The notes under the pieces are model-generated. The model saw only the letters and a program-made list of their open reading frames with translations. It did not search any database and was not told where the DNA came from. DNA of 64,000 nucleotides from Gigaspora rosea (Eukaryota > Glomeromycota > Glomeromycetes > Diversisporales > Gigasporaceae), in contig QKWP01000425.1 of the NCBI GenBank assembly GCA_003550325.1, positions 145,538 to 209,537 of the forward strand, in the 5' to 3' direction. Below are positions 11,739 through 22,495 of this stretch, in pieces. The position numbers and the translations under genes are program-made. The first letter of the stretch is position 1, and every line of letters begins with the position of its first letter.

Positions 11739-12500
11739 TAAGCTATAAGCTATAAAATAAAAATATATTTATTTTATATACTGTATATATTTAGCTTTTT
11801 TTATATTATACTGCAATATTATTTCTTGTAAAATATTTGAATCTATTTTAATTTTTTTATAATTTAGTTATTATTCTGTAATATTATTTGTATCTATTTT
11901 TAATTTTTTATAATTTAATTATTTTTGCAATATTATTTCTTGTATATAATTTAGTTATTATAATGCTTATATATATTTGTTTAAACCAAAATTGAATTTT
12001 ATAATACAGTGGTTAATATAAGATTTTTGGAAAAATTCTGGACGATTTTATTTAAAAGGTCTAGCATTAATTACTTAGTTATTTTTGAAATATAGCAACT
12101 ATGGTATTTAATACTATGGAGCATTTTAGTAAATCCGAAATATATGATAAATACAAATTACAATAAATAAATATATATTTCTATTTATATATTATGTATA
12201 ACTTTTTTGCTTAATAAATTTATATCATTACAAGTTAAATTTTTAATATAATTACAGTAATATTTACAAGTTTTTAAATTAATAATATATCTGATATATT
12301 GTATACCGTATTTATTATTGCTAAAATGTAAATATATCTTTTTTTAAATCTTTAATAATGGTTTAAAATCATTACATTTTAATCAACATTGAAAATTAAT
12401 GGGTACGATAAAGATTAACGCGAAAAAATTTAAAAGCTTTTGCAAAAAAAAAAACTTAATGATTGATTGATTGCCCGTTTTAATTTTTTGTATTATCACA
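11739..12500. other. AT-rich non-coding stretch upstream of histone H2B
   Basis: Long T and A runs with several TATTTCTTGTA-like repeats at 11815-11960. No gene or clear mobile element seen. Confidence 0.5.
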
Positions 12501-12512
12501 GGCTGCAATTTT

Positions 12513-12595
12513 ATTGGTCCAATAAATATTGGGTGAGTCATATTTTGGTCAAATGAGGTGGTCTTCTGATTACAATGTAAGCAAACCTATAAATA
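12513..12595 (+). promoter_or_regulatory. Histone H2B promoter elements
   Basis: Three CCAAT-type boxes (ATTGG 12513, CCAAT 12519, ATTGG 12528) are followed by TGAGTCA (12534-12540), a Gcn4/AP-1-type site, and a TATA box TATAAATA (12588-12595), 141 bases before the H2B start codon. CCAAT plus TATA is a common arrangement for S-phase histone promoters; use of the sites here is inferred. Confidence 0.6.
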
Positions 12596-12736
12596 AAGCA
12601 AATCCACGATCAACTAATTTTTCAACCATTTATCCTCTTGAAAAAAAAAAAAAAACGAAAAAAAACAACAAACACATATAACGAAATAAAAACGAAATAA
12701 ACCAACAACAACAAAAATAAAAACTTAATAACAAAC

Positions 12737-13141
12737 ATGCCTCCCAAGCCAGCTGAGAAGAAGCCAGCAACCACCGGTGGTAAAGCTCCGGCCACTAAAG
12801 TCCCAAGCGAAAAAAAGAAAGCGGCAGCCCCTGGTGATAAAGTCAAGAAGAGAAAGCTGAGAAAAGAGACGTACTCAAGTTACATCTATAAAGTCTTAAA
12901 ACAAGTTCACCCGGACACCGGTATTTCGAACAAGGCTATGTCGATCATGAACTCTTTTGTAAATGATATTTTTGAACGTATTGCGGTTGAAGCCTCCAAA
13001 CTTGCGGCGTACAACAAGAGATCTACTATTTCGTCTCGAGAAATCCAGACAGCAGTTAGACTTATCCTTCCGGGAGAGTTGGCGAAGCACGCAGTTTCCG
13101 AAGGTACCAAGGCTGTAACCAAATATACCAGCTCCAAATAA
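12737..13141 (+). CDS. Histone H2B
   Basis: Encodes a 134-aa core histone that pairs with H2A and wraps DNA in the nucleosome. Residues 1-40 are a basic tail rich in Lys, Ala and Pro; the histone fold follows from about residue 45 ([20 protein letters not shown], then [18 protein letters not shown] and [20 protein letters not shown]), ending in AVTKYTSSK, where Lys129 matches the ubiquitylated lysine (K123) of yeast H2B. Length fits fungal H2B. There is no intron. The ATG follows an A-rich leader that starts about 50 bases after a TATA box. Codon choice is visibly less AT-biased than the surroundings, as expected for a highly expressed gene. An antisense reading frame across the same bases is a shadow. 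Confidence 0.98.
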   Translation: MPPKPAEKKPATTGGKAPATKVPSEKKKAAAPGDKVKKRKLRKETYSSYIYKVLKQVHPDTGISNKAMSIMNSFVNDIFERIAVEASKLAAYNKRSTISSREIQTAVRLILPGELAKHAVSEGTKAVTKYTSSK

Positions 13142-13345
13142 TTAAGGAATTAAATATCACAAGTCCCTAAGAAATTAAGTCCCCAGTTTGAGTTGTTGTT
13201 GATGAAAATTTACACAATTTCACAACACGTTTATTTTCAAATTTAGCTTATTTTCATATATGTATTTTGCGGCAAATATTACAAAATCACAATCTCAAAC
13301 ATTACATACATATGCTAGCTTAGTGAATCCCTTTTGCTTACAAAT

Positions 13346-13557
13346 ATGGTGTGTCTCATATTAAAAAGGCCCATTTTGCAATTTTTTTGAAAAATGAGTT
13401 TTTTATTAGATTCATGTAAATTTTGTCATGGCTGACATTTTTCAATTATAAATGAAGGTCGTTCGATTTGCATAATAAAAAATGGAGGTAATGTAAAAAA
13501 AAATTACACGAATCTGTTTAAGGACAAGCACATTAAGAGATTACCCGATAGTCACCT
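13346..13557 (+). repeat. Dispersed repeat, copy 1 (second at 63706)
   Basis: Matches 63706-63914 in the same orientation: GGCCCATTTT, TTTTTTTGAAAAATGAGTTTT, TAATAAAAAATNNA and finally TTACCCGATAGTCACCT occur in the same order in both. It begins about 200 bases after the H2B stop codon, so it may lie within or just beyond the H2B 3' untranslated region. No TIR or gene found. Confidence 0.75.
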
Positions 13558-14412
13558 TTTTTTTATCTTTTTCGTTTCATCAACCAACGTTGAGAAAGTG
13601 ATGTAAGAATTGGCGTTGGAATTTTTTTTTCATTTTTTTTTTTTTTTTTGATCGGGCTTTGCGAATAAAAATCATTTTAGTCTTACTTGATTATTGGTTA
13701 GCAGCTTTATTATTAACTTTGTGCCTTAAACTGTACATTAAATACCAAATAGAAGCCTACCAAGACTAAGAACGAAAGGACTTCAGCATACTGCCTGTTC
13801 AAATAAAACTTAGAGATTATTTTTAAATATTTTAATACTATTAGATGATCACACAATGTTTCTGTCGGAACGAATTTAGTTATTTCCCTACGAACATTCT
13901 TCATTTATTATTATTTTAGTCTTTACAAGGGTGAAACTTATTAGTGGATACAATAATACAATAAAAAAAGAATTAATTCTTTAGTTTAAATCAGAAACAT
14001 GGTGTCGTATAAATCACGTTTTTTATAAACATGCCTTTTGTGGTTTTTGTTCATCATGCCACAATGATATAAACGAACAATTTAGAATAAATTAAGACTT
14101 CTTTGCTGAGCCTTTTCAAGTTATTCTTCTATAAAGATCGAAATTTCAATGCAAATTCTGTATAGACATTTTGTGTATTTGTTGTATTTGTTTTTATTTG
14201 ATACACAACATATTACAATCACGTGCATTAGGCATCACGTCTCCATATATAAATATTATTTTAAAGACATATTTAAGTTATTTGTCACGCCCACCGGCAA
14301 TCTTGAGTCTTTTTATTCAAAAAAAAAAAAAAAAAAAAAACGATAACGTAGTAACATTATACGTACGTACCTTTAAAAGTGACGACCTCTCTACTCAACG
14401 ATTTAAATAACT
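13558..14412. other. Intergenic region between H2B and ARPC4
   Basis: Two T-rich tracts (13620-13650) and a 22-base A run (14319-14340) are the main features. Short frames here are not convincing. The last 60 bases should contain the ARPC4 promoter and leader; no clear TATA box is seen, though GTACGTAC lies near 14365. Confidence 0.5.
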
Positions 14413-15273
14413 ATGGTAAACTATGTCTGAAGATATGATAACTTAATATAATTGGCCATTTACATTTTTTAAGATTGTCTAAAAGATGTAAAGCATAAAC
14501 TAATTCAAAATAATTTTATCAGTCGAACACTCTACGTCCTTATCTAGCTGCGGTTCGATCAACCTTAACTGCTGTTCTTTGCTTAGAAAATTTTTCATCG
14601 CAAGTTGTAGAACGTCATAACAAACCAGAGGTTGAGGCACGGTAAGATATAACGATATAACCTATTTTGATTGTACCTGCCTAATTTAAAATGTCTTGAT
14701 AATTTGATAATTAGATCATCACCAGAAATAGTGTTAAATCCTCTTACAATTAGTCGAAATGAAAATGAAAAAGTTTTAATAGAGCCATCAGTTAATTCAA
14801 TTCGTATCAGTATTAAAATAAAACAGGCTGATGAAATTGAAGGTATTTTATGTCATAAATTTACCAGGTTTATGATGCTTAGAGCTGAGAATTTCATAAT
14901 TTTGAGAAGAAAACCTATCAATGTAAGTTTTAAACTATTATTCATGTAATTCATGTAAATTAATTATTTTCTTTTTTTTTAAAAAAAAAAAAAATTATTC
15001 TTTTTCAGGGTTATGATATTAGTTTCCTAATTACCAATTTTCATATGGAACAAATGTATAAGCATAAATTGGTGGATTTTATTATTCAATTTATGGAGGA
15101 AGTAGACAAAGAAATTAGTGAAATGAAATTAAGTTTAAATGCACGAGCCCGTATCGTTGCTGAATCTTATTTATCTCAGGTTTGTAATTTACGGTATATT
15201 CATTTATTTTTTTTTATTTAAAAATTTAATAACAAATCTAATTATATATTATTTCGACTTTTAGTTTGCTTGA
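14413..15273 (+). CDS. ARPC4: ARPC4, Arp2/3 complex 20-kDa subunit
   Basis: Five exons: 14413-14415 (the ATG alone), 14523-14641, 14715-14922, 15009-15179 and 15265-15273; all four introns (107, 73, 86, 85 bp) are GT-AG. The spliced product is about 169 aa, like animal ARPC4 (168). Diagnostic blocks: [97 protein letters not shown] and [23 protein letters not shown]4 with ARPC2 forms the structural core of the Arp2/3 complex, which nucleates branched actin filaments for endocytosis and polarised growth. The last exon codes only Phe-Ala-stop; its acceptor and stop lie in a tandem repeat (15242-15385). Exon 1 is inferred from the conserved N-terminus and splice signals, so its ATG is the least certain point. 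Confidence 0.95.
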
Positions 15274-15385
15274 TTTTTATATGATAAATTTAATTGTAAA
15301 TTATATCGACTTTTAGTTTGCTTGATTTTATATTACAAGTCTAATTGTATATTATATCGACTTTTAGTTGGTTTGGTTTTTTTTT
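15242..15385 (+). repeat. 51-52-bp tandem repeat carrying the ARPC4 last splice acceptor
   Basis: CGACTTTTAGTTTGCTTGA starts at 15255 and again at 15307, and a third, changed copy (CGACTTTTAGTTGGTTTGG) at 15358. The first two copies each supply TTTTAG acceptor plus TTT GCT TGA, so either would give the same protein end. Confidence 0.85.
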
Positions 15386-15950
15386 TTTATATGAAATTTT
15401 GTTAAATTCGGATTTAACCGAATTTATCACATAGAAAATAATTTCGGTTTCAAAATCTTAAATTAATCTAACGTCAGCAGAATTTATATAGATCTGTATA
15501 TATAAAAGGCGACCATTCACTCCGCTATGTGACCATTATCTTCGTCATTCCATATTTTATTATTAGTTAACACAAACGTGTGAACTCATTCCTGGTCATA
15601 AGAGAAATTTTTCGAATTTTAATTTTTTGAACAAATCAAAGGTTTTGTCATATCGAAATTTTCGAATTTCTGAACAAGGGTAGAATCGCTACCCAAAAAA
15701 ATTCCAGTTTAGTTTGTGGTAAAAGTTTGCGTCGTTATTACAGTATTAGGAGAATTAGCCTGACATTAGGTTAAGGATCGGAGGTGCTCTTGTACCAAAA
15801 TTTTATAAAAATTTTTTATTAGTGCACAGAAAACCATTCATAGATTTCTTTTATGTTATACTTGATCTTGAACTTTGAAATACTGTAATATTGAAAGTTT
15901 TTAGAGATCTGAAGCAAATTATTTGATTAGAAATTTCACTAAATGGGTTT
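15386..15950. other. Non-coding stretch after ARPC4
   Basis: Contains a promoter-like TATATAAAAGG at 15497 but no frame that I can connect to a protein. The ARPC4 3' untranslated region must begin here. Confidence 0.4.
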
Positions 15951-16053
15951 GATTTAGGGCTTGCAAATTGCCTAATTTTTTGGCCCAGTTCGACCCGAAT
16001 TTAAATTTTCTAATTTTTGCCGGCCCGGCCCGGCTCGCCCATTCTAATTATTT

Positions 16054-16732
16054 GGGTTGTGGACTAGGAAAACCCGCCTTTGACACTTTTTCAACAATTT
16101 TGAGATTTTTGATTCAAATGAAAGTGCTGGTTTTTATCTATACGTATGTTACTTTTTACCCCATATTGATATAATAAATTATCGTGATTTTTTAACTTGA
16201 ATGTAAACCAATTTTTTAACGATCGTGTTCTAAAAATAGATTTACAACCAAAGATTGACGACTCAATTAAATTAGATTGGTTAATCAGTGGTTCATAATC
16301 ACATGACATTGTTTATTCAGTAATTGATATCTAAAAATAAATAAAAAATTCAGGGGTAAAATTTAGGTAACACAAACTATAATCGCTATTTTCTCAAAAT
16401 GGGGGACGCTTAAAGCCGGGTCCATCATGAATTTAAATTAACATTAAGGTTAGGGTCAGTTTAGAGCCTATAGGAGCTAAAATTAGAAGGCCCTATATGT
16501 AAAATCGTCCCCCTGACATTTTTTCTTAATGGGCCAAGAAAGGTTTAGACACTCGTTTCTTGTATTTCTCGCATTTTTACTTTTTTTGCTTCATCGGGAT
16601 GATCCATGTAAACAAAAACTTTCGATTTTGATTGGTTGTGTGAAACAGAAGATTTCGTGATGAACCTGGTTTTAAGTGACCCCTCAAAATGGAAACCCCC
16701 CTTCAGAGGCGGGTTTTCCTAGTCCACAACCC
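16054..16732. mobile_element. Transposon with perfect 26-bp TIRs, in a GGCCCGGCCC-rich repeat
   Basis: The left end GGGTTGTGGACTAGGAAAAC and six further bases are exactly repeated, inverted, at 16707-16732. Outside both ends lie GGCCCGGCCC-type blocks and CCCATTCTAATTATTT, so it sits in an older repeat (15955-16800). Its interior carries a second, nested MITE (16403-16682). No gene; the weak frames on either strand are not supported. Confidence 0.8.
16403..16682. mobile_element. MULE-type MITE with 10-bp direct flanks
   Basis: TIRs of about 29 bp: GGGACGCTTAAAGCCGGGTC at the left and the inverse of GGGTCACTTAAAACCAGGTT at the right. CTCAAAATGG flanks both sides (16393-16402, 16683-16692); 9-10-bp duplications fit Mutator-like elements. 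The interior includes GGTTAGGGTCAG and GACACTCGTTTCTTGTATTT. Related copies: 16870-17140, 19563-19828 and 32991-35276. Confidence 0.85.
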
Positions 16733-16869
16733 ATTTATATTTTAGGCCAGCCCGGCCCATTCTAATTATTTTCTATTTTAGGCCAGCCCGGCCCGCAAAT
16801 AAATGATCTCAATAAAATTTTAATTTATATGGAAAAATAAATTATTAATACACTAGGAAACGGGAACCG

Positions 16870-17140
16870 TTAAGGGGGTATGGCTAAAGCCAGATGCGTT
16901 TATATGTTTTTCGATTATTTAGTTAGTTAAAATTAGGGTAAGGGTTAGTTAGGGGTTAGAGCTAGAGCTTGTTTTTATAAGTAAGATTGTCTTCCCGACA
17001 TTTTTTATTAATGCTTCTAGATAGGTCTAGACACTCGTTTCTTGTATTTTCGGTGTTTTTGTTTTTGTCTGATCAAATTTTACGATTTGATCGGCTTTTT
17101 ATCACGTGAATGCACCTGGCTTTAGATGAAGGTCTGGAGC
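16870..17140. mobile_element. Second copy of the MULE-type MITE family
   Basis: The left end GGCTAAAGCCAGATGCGTT pairs with TGCACCTGGCTTTAGATG at the right. It shares GACACTCGTTTCTTGTATTT and the CCCGACATTTTTTATTAAT-like block with 16403-16682, and holds a TTAGGGTAAGGGTTAG tract. No clear target duplication; the outer ends have diverged. Confidence 0.75.
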
Positions 17141-17145
17141 CTAAA

Positions 17146-17571
17146 TATCCAGATGATTTTTTCTGTTAAGATTTTTTGGTTTAATTTGATTAATACACTT
17201 TTTTCTTCAATTTTATTTTTATCATTTGATTTACAATTGGAGCTATTCAGCTTGGCTGTCATCTAAATTTATTCGTTCATAAACTTTTCTCTACAAAACC
17301 GATGAACATGCTCTTCTGAGGTTTCTCTTTTTCAACATAACTAGTCTCTTGTACGTCTACTCTTCTGAAGTTTCTCAAATGATATGTCATTGCTTCATTA
17401 AAGTTACTACTAGCTAATGATCATAACAATTAGCTTTGACATTTTGTAAAAATTATATATTTTTACATGTAATACTGTAATCTTATTTATTAATTACATT
17501 TAATAAATTTATTTTACTAAGTTCACATATTATAATTATTTTACTATTAATTATTTTGCAAATGAAAATTA
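17146..17571. other. AT-rich stretch, nothing recognised
   Basis: No gene, RNA or inverted repeat that I can support. Confidence 0.45.
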
Positions 17572-17825
17572 CCACTTATTGCCAGTGGTGATTATTACCA
17601 GTGATTAACAAAATTAATAAAAAGTTTTTTGCTAAAATAAAAATTAAAATTTGATTAATTTTAGGGTTAGGGTAAGAACTGGAATGGGGCAGAGGGTATA
17701 GTTTATACCAAACTTTTACAAGAAATTTTTTTTGTTAGAGCCTCAAAGGTAATTACATAGACAAAATTTAAAGATACAAAATATACATTGGTGATAATCA
17801 CCACTGGTAATAAATAGCAAACTTC
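17572..17825. mobile_element. MITE with ACCAGTGGTGATTATCACC-type ends
   Basis: The left end around GCCAGTGGTGATTATTACC (17581) is the near inverse of GGTGATAATCACCACTGGT (17788). The interior holds TTAGGGTTAGGGTAAGAACT and a GGGGCAGAGGGTATAGTTTA block. It is the uninterrupted relative of 10427-11423. Confidence 0.8.
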
Positions 17826-18365
17826 TTTGCAAATATAGTTATACTTTATATAAGTACTTCTTATATAAGCACATATATTTTTTAAATAAAGTATTAGTAA
17901 CTATATTAAAATAATTCTTTATATAAGAAATTCTATACTATATATATTTTCTATATAAAAACATAGTTTGTAAGCCCTGCTAGTGTAATTATATAAAAGT
18001 GCAACTATAAAAAGTTTCCAAAGTACTATTTAATATTAATACAATTTTATAGTAAATACTAATACTAATACATATATTAAATAATAAAATTTTTGCTTAT
18101 AAAAAACTCTTTTCAACAATCTCTTGTACCAAAATTCTCAAGAAAGCCAACCTATGAAAGATGCAACAAAACTCTACTGGTAGTAGCTAGAACTCAAGAC
18201 TAATTAGCATATAGGGGGCCTCATAGTAAAAGGTAGTGATAGTGTAGTGATACTCAAAAAAATTTTTTTTGTAAAAACTTTATTTTTGCAAAAATTAGAC
18301 TATTTAGAACACAATATTAAAAAACTACAGAAAAAATTTTTTAGTCTATCACTACTTTTCTTCCT
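17826..18365. other. AT-rich stretch, nothing recognised
   Basis: TATATAAG repeats near 17850-17960; a short frame at 18247-18429 overlaps a MITE end and is not convincing. Confidence 0.4.
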
Positions 18366-18985
18366 TCGTATATTTGGTTATCCCTTTAAACTGTCTGAAT
18401 TAAGCAGGCAAATTTGCCTGCTAAAATAATTAGAAGAAAAATAAACATATAGTAAATTTTTTTTATTAAAAGACTAACTGAATTGACTAGAGTAACTTTT
18501 AAAAGCACAGAACATATGACAATATAATAGTACATTATTGCACATGCTATGTAATACAAATAAAGATCACAAGCAAAATTTTACAAAATATTTTGTATTT
18601 TTGTTAAAAAATGTTTATTGGGTTAAAGCTTCTTAATCGCTCTAATAATTTAGCTATGAATATTATAGATATAGATACAATATTATTGTATGAAATATAG
18701 GAACTTATTTATAATAAATTTTTTTTTCAATTTTTTTAATAGTAAATTAATAGTAATTAATAGATAATCGCTGTAATACTAGCATGCATATTTCTTGTAA
18801 TATACCACTACTACATGATATAAATCACAAATTAATCTGCAAAATGGTATACTTTAATTTTAGCTTATAAAAAAAGAGGGTATAATTGCTTAAAAAAATC
18901 TGGTACAATTGTTTAAAATCAAAAAAAAAAATTTTAGCAGGCAAATTTGTCTACTAAACAGTTTAAGAAATAACTGAAATAGAAA
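18366..18985. mobile_element. MITE with roughly 60-bp TIRs around a palindrome
   Basis: CAAATTTGCCTGCTAAAAT (18409-18427) is exactly inverted at 18931-18949, and the match extends outward through TTTAAACTGT on both sides. At the left end AGCAGGCAAATTTGCCTGCT is a perfect 20-bp palindrome. No coding content. Confidence 0.78.
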
Positions 18986-19553
18986 TAAAAAAGGCTTAAA
19001 CCCTTATAAAAGAGGTTTTTTGACAAAAAACTTTGTATTGCCAAGCAAAAAAGTAGTAGATATAAAATCCTAAAGCTCTGTAGGACTTAGACATTTAGTA
19101 CAGCAGAATTTGAGAAGCAAAAAAAATAGTTTTTGGCAATTATGTTGGTATTCAGTAGTTCAATTTGAATAAACTTTTTTTAAAAATGAAGCTCTTAGTG
19201 AGGCATATTTACCAAAAAAAGTTTATTCAATTCTAATCACTGGATCAAAAGTTATTTAAGTAAATAGTTTTGTTATTTTTAGTAAATTAGATCAAAATTG
19301 GCCAAAATCCAGTTATAATCTATATGGGAGATATACAGGTTCTAGCTCTGTTAAGGTTTATAAATATAAACATATAAATAAATTTTTGGTATATATATAT
19401 ATTCTGCATAGCATAACTTTTTCAAATCCTTATATTTTGGTTCACTCTCTTTTTATTTCTTTGGCTTTTTTAAAATTTTAATAGAGTAGGCAATTCAATT
19501 TATCTTCTCCAAAAGATCAGCAGTGTTTACTTTTTCCAAATAGGAATTCATTT
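18986..19553. other. AT-rich stretch, nothing recognised
   Basis: No gene or clear repeat seen. Confidence 0.4.
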
Positions 19554-19562
19554 ACCAAATTG

Positions 19563-19828
19563 GGGTAGGCTAAGGCCAGATACATCATAAAATTACCCAA
19601 TATATAATCCGGATCAGTCCGAACAAAACAAAGTGTGATGGCAAAAACAAAACACAAAATATATAAAAAATGACTATCCAAACCATCTTGTTTGACTAAG
19701 TAAAAGTGTCGGAAATGCGATTTTACTATATAAAAACTATTTTTTAATCTAATTCTAACCTAACTCTAACTCTAATTAAAAATCAAAAAAATCAAGTAAT
19801 CTCGTGATCTACCTGGTTTTAGCTATCC
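19563..19828. mobile_element. Third copy of the MULE-type MITE family
   Basis: The left end GGGTAGGCTAAGGCCAGATA pairs with the right end CTACCTGGTTTTAGCTATCC. It is flanked by ACCAAATTG (19554-19562) and TCCAAATTG (19829-19837), a 9-bp duplication with one change. The interior holds the inverse telomere-like CTAACTCTAACTCTAAT. Confidence 0.82.
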
Positions 19829-19837
19829 TCCAAATTG

Positions 19838-20654
19838 AAATCAATATCATGGGTGACTTTAGTATTTACAAAATAAACAATAAATGATATATATAAGGTT
19901 TTAAAATATATACTAAAATTTTATAGTTGATTTAAGTATTGGTTCCTCTATATTATTATTAGAGTTTTTTTATATTTTTTTTTATTCTATATATAATGTA
20001 TAAAGGGATTTAGAATAAAAACTTATTAATTTAGTAGCATTATATAATTTTTATAACCTCATATAGATTCTAATTATATACTTTTTAGTTTAGTCACTTC
20101 TTTGGTTTTTTTATAGTACTAGATAGCAAAAACTATCTATTTTTTTTAAAGTAAACAAAATTTAAGATATGTAATACAAACTGTGATTGGTTAATATATA
20201 TAATACAAGTTCTAATTGGCTAATTATACCGGTAATTTGTCTGTACAGTATATTGTATTATTGTCTGAAGCGTAGCGAGGACATACCTGTACAAGTAAAC
20301 TTGAATGCACGTCTATGCAATGTTAATCAGATATGGCCAATAAAATTTGAGGGTTGAGGTTCCAGTGATGATCTGCAGACAGTGTAACAGACCGTATTCG
20401 GTATTATACATGTGCACTATTTTGCATATTTGTGCTTCGGACCCATATCAGATTCTGATTTCCTAGTATTTAGTAATTTTTAATAATAGATATTAACCAA
20501 TCAAATTGCATACACATGATTAGGCATTAATTTAATTGATTGATTGTTCTGTGCCAAATTTCTGCTTCACTATAAAAGTTACTAAATTTTAATTCTTTAT
20601 AACTTTTTTAAAAAGCAAGATATCAAAAATTTTGTTATAAAGTTGTAGTTTAGG
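19838..20654. other. AT-rich stretch, nothing recognised
   Basis: A segment at 20265-20460 has more balanced base composition (around GAAGCGTAGCGAGGACAT), perhaps an old insertion, but no frame or boundary can be defined. Confidence 0.4.
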
Positions 20655-20657
20655 TTA

Positions 20658-20821
20658 GAGGCATGCCATTTATTACGTAATATTTTTTACTTAATAGCCA
20701 CCTCTACCCATATATAGTGTGATTATTTTATCTAATTCTGAATGATTAATATAACATAGATATGATCACTATATCTGATCATGTATTCATGATAAAAATT
20801 ATGTAATAAATGGCATGCCTC
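20658..20821. mobile_element. Tourist-like (PIF/Harbinger) MITE, 164 bp
   Basis: GAGGCATGCCATTTATTAC at the left is exactly inverted at the right except for one base further in. TTA lies on both sides (20655-20657 and 20822-20824). A 3-bp TTA target duplication is the mark of the PIF/Harbinger superfamily. Confidence 0.85.
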
Positions 20822-20824
20822 TTA

Positions 20825-21429
20825 CAAATAATAAATTTGTAAGAGAAATTTTTAAAATAATTACTTGTTGTCAAATTTAAACAATACTAAAAAAATGGAT
20901 AGTTTTTGCTGTCCAGTATTGTACCTTTGTTTCTTTTTTTTTTGTAAATTTGGTTATTTATTTAGGTTTATTTAATTTTTCTTTTTTTTTATATAGTTAT
21001 ACCTCTTTATAATTGCCTTTTATATAATTATATTATTTATGCTCTAATCTTTTAAATAAGTAAAATCTCTCTTTATAATATCAATATATATATAATTGCA
21101 ATTATATCTTTTTATAGAACCAAATACAAATAAGTATAATAAAACTCCTTTTTTATAATCTCTAATTATAACAACTTAGTTATAAAAATTGTCATATTTT
21201 TGATTAATAATTGCTTAATTTAAATAAAAAATAATACATAACTTCTAACTTTCTTTTTTTTCAAAATTATTGTATTTATGTCTATATTATATTTCAAGTT
21301 TAAACTTATATATAATATATATATAAATATTGAAAAAATATCACAGATAAAATAACTTGTGATCTAAGAAACTACAGTTCAGTATGATATAATTAGGTTC
21401 TTGCTATATATTTATACATATATGCATAT
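20825..21429. other. AT-rich stretch with a partial repeat
   Basis: TATACCTCTTTATAATTG (about 20998) is the inverse of a motif repeated twice at 28915-28995. Otherwise featureless. Confidence 0.4.
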
Positions 21430-21676
21430 GGGGGTGAGTCAGTAGAAAAGGGACAAATTTTTTCTAAGTAAAAGTTTTCTTGACTTTAAGCTTAAATATC
21501 TTAACAACTATCTTAATAAATTTAATAATTTTTTTTTATTTTAATTCTATATAATTTCAAAATTAAAATAAAAAATTTTTTAGCAAATTTGATTAAATAG
21601 TTGTCAAGATATTTTAGTTTAAAAATTAAAAAAATTTTACTAAAAATGATTTGTTCCTTTTCTACTGACTCACCCC
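21430..21676. mobile_element. MITE with GGGGTGAGTCAGTAGAAAAGG ends
   Basis: The left end GGGGTGAGTCAGTAGAAAAG and its inverse at 21655-21676 match almost perfectly, followed on both sides by a related CAAATNNTTTT block. AT-rich ATAT lies at both borders. About 247 bp, no gene; the minus-strand frame across it is not credible. Confidence 0.78.
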
Positions 21677-22371
21677 ATATATTGTATAATTTATATATGC
21701 ATCTTAAAAACCTAATTAAATATATATGCACATCTGCTTTAAATTTAAACAAATATGAATAAGTTATATATACCAACTAAGATATAGAAATAAAACAAAA
21801 CAATTGTTTAAGTTAATATATATTATATCTATAGTTAACAAATCAAAAAATGGCTAAGCAGAGTAAACATCTTAGTTATAAGACCTAAGTAGTATATTAG
21901 TTACAGGTCTAAATATACAGGTTCTAACACAGATAAATATAATTCAAATTAACTTTCAAATAAAATAAGTATAATTTGATTTAACTTCTGAATAAAGTAA
22001 GTACTAATCTTGGATATAATTAAAACAAGCCAAATTATAACTAAAATAGAAGGAGTGCAATTACCCATGCTAATAGCTCTCAATTCAGCTATGAAAGTAA
22101 CTCGTATTTACAACCCAATTTCTGTTACTACATTTTTTTGCATTATAATTCATACTTATGTATTTGTTTTCTTATAATTAAGTATACCTATTTGCTACAA
22201 AAGATAAAAATTTCTTAATTTCTTTGTATATATATTCTTAAAATTTTTGCCAAGTTACAAAACTTGTATTATCCTGAATAAATTAAAACACTTGCATGTA
22301 GTTTGCAATATTTAGAAAAGTACATAGCAATTTATTTTTTATTTGCTTATTTTTTAATTATATATATTTTT
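21677..22371. other. AT-rich stretch, nothing recognised
   Basis: No gene or clear repeat seen. Confidence 0.4.
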
Positions 22372-22495
22372 TAATTTTTAATTTTTTATTATTATTATTA
22401 TTTCTAAATTTTTTTCGCTTGCTTTTTTTTTTAATAATTGTTAAATAGATAACAATTCTAAATAACAATTCAAAATCAATATAATCAGAAATAAT
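22372..22495 (+). pseudogene. Decayed copy of the leader and N-terminus seen at 3249-3440
   Basis: In the plus strand, the block TTTTTTTCGCTTGCTTTTTTT and TAATAATTGTTAAAT precede a ruined coding start. This is the inverse of 3300-3430. The start codon is lost and in-frame stops have appeared. It shows the hAT at 2334-3945 carried part of a dispersed gene family. Confidence 0.65.

Noticed and set aside
12622-12846. Antisense gene over the H2B start, and other frames within 12896-13137
   Set aside because: They are shadows of the H2B coding frame.
14671-14949. A separate 92-aa gene
   Set aside because: It is exon 3 of ARPC4 plus flanking intron sequence; the first residues are intronic.
15968-16309. 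Small genes in the GGCCCGGCCC-rich repeat
   Set aside because: They cross a transposon TIR and have no domain; repeat-derived.
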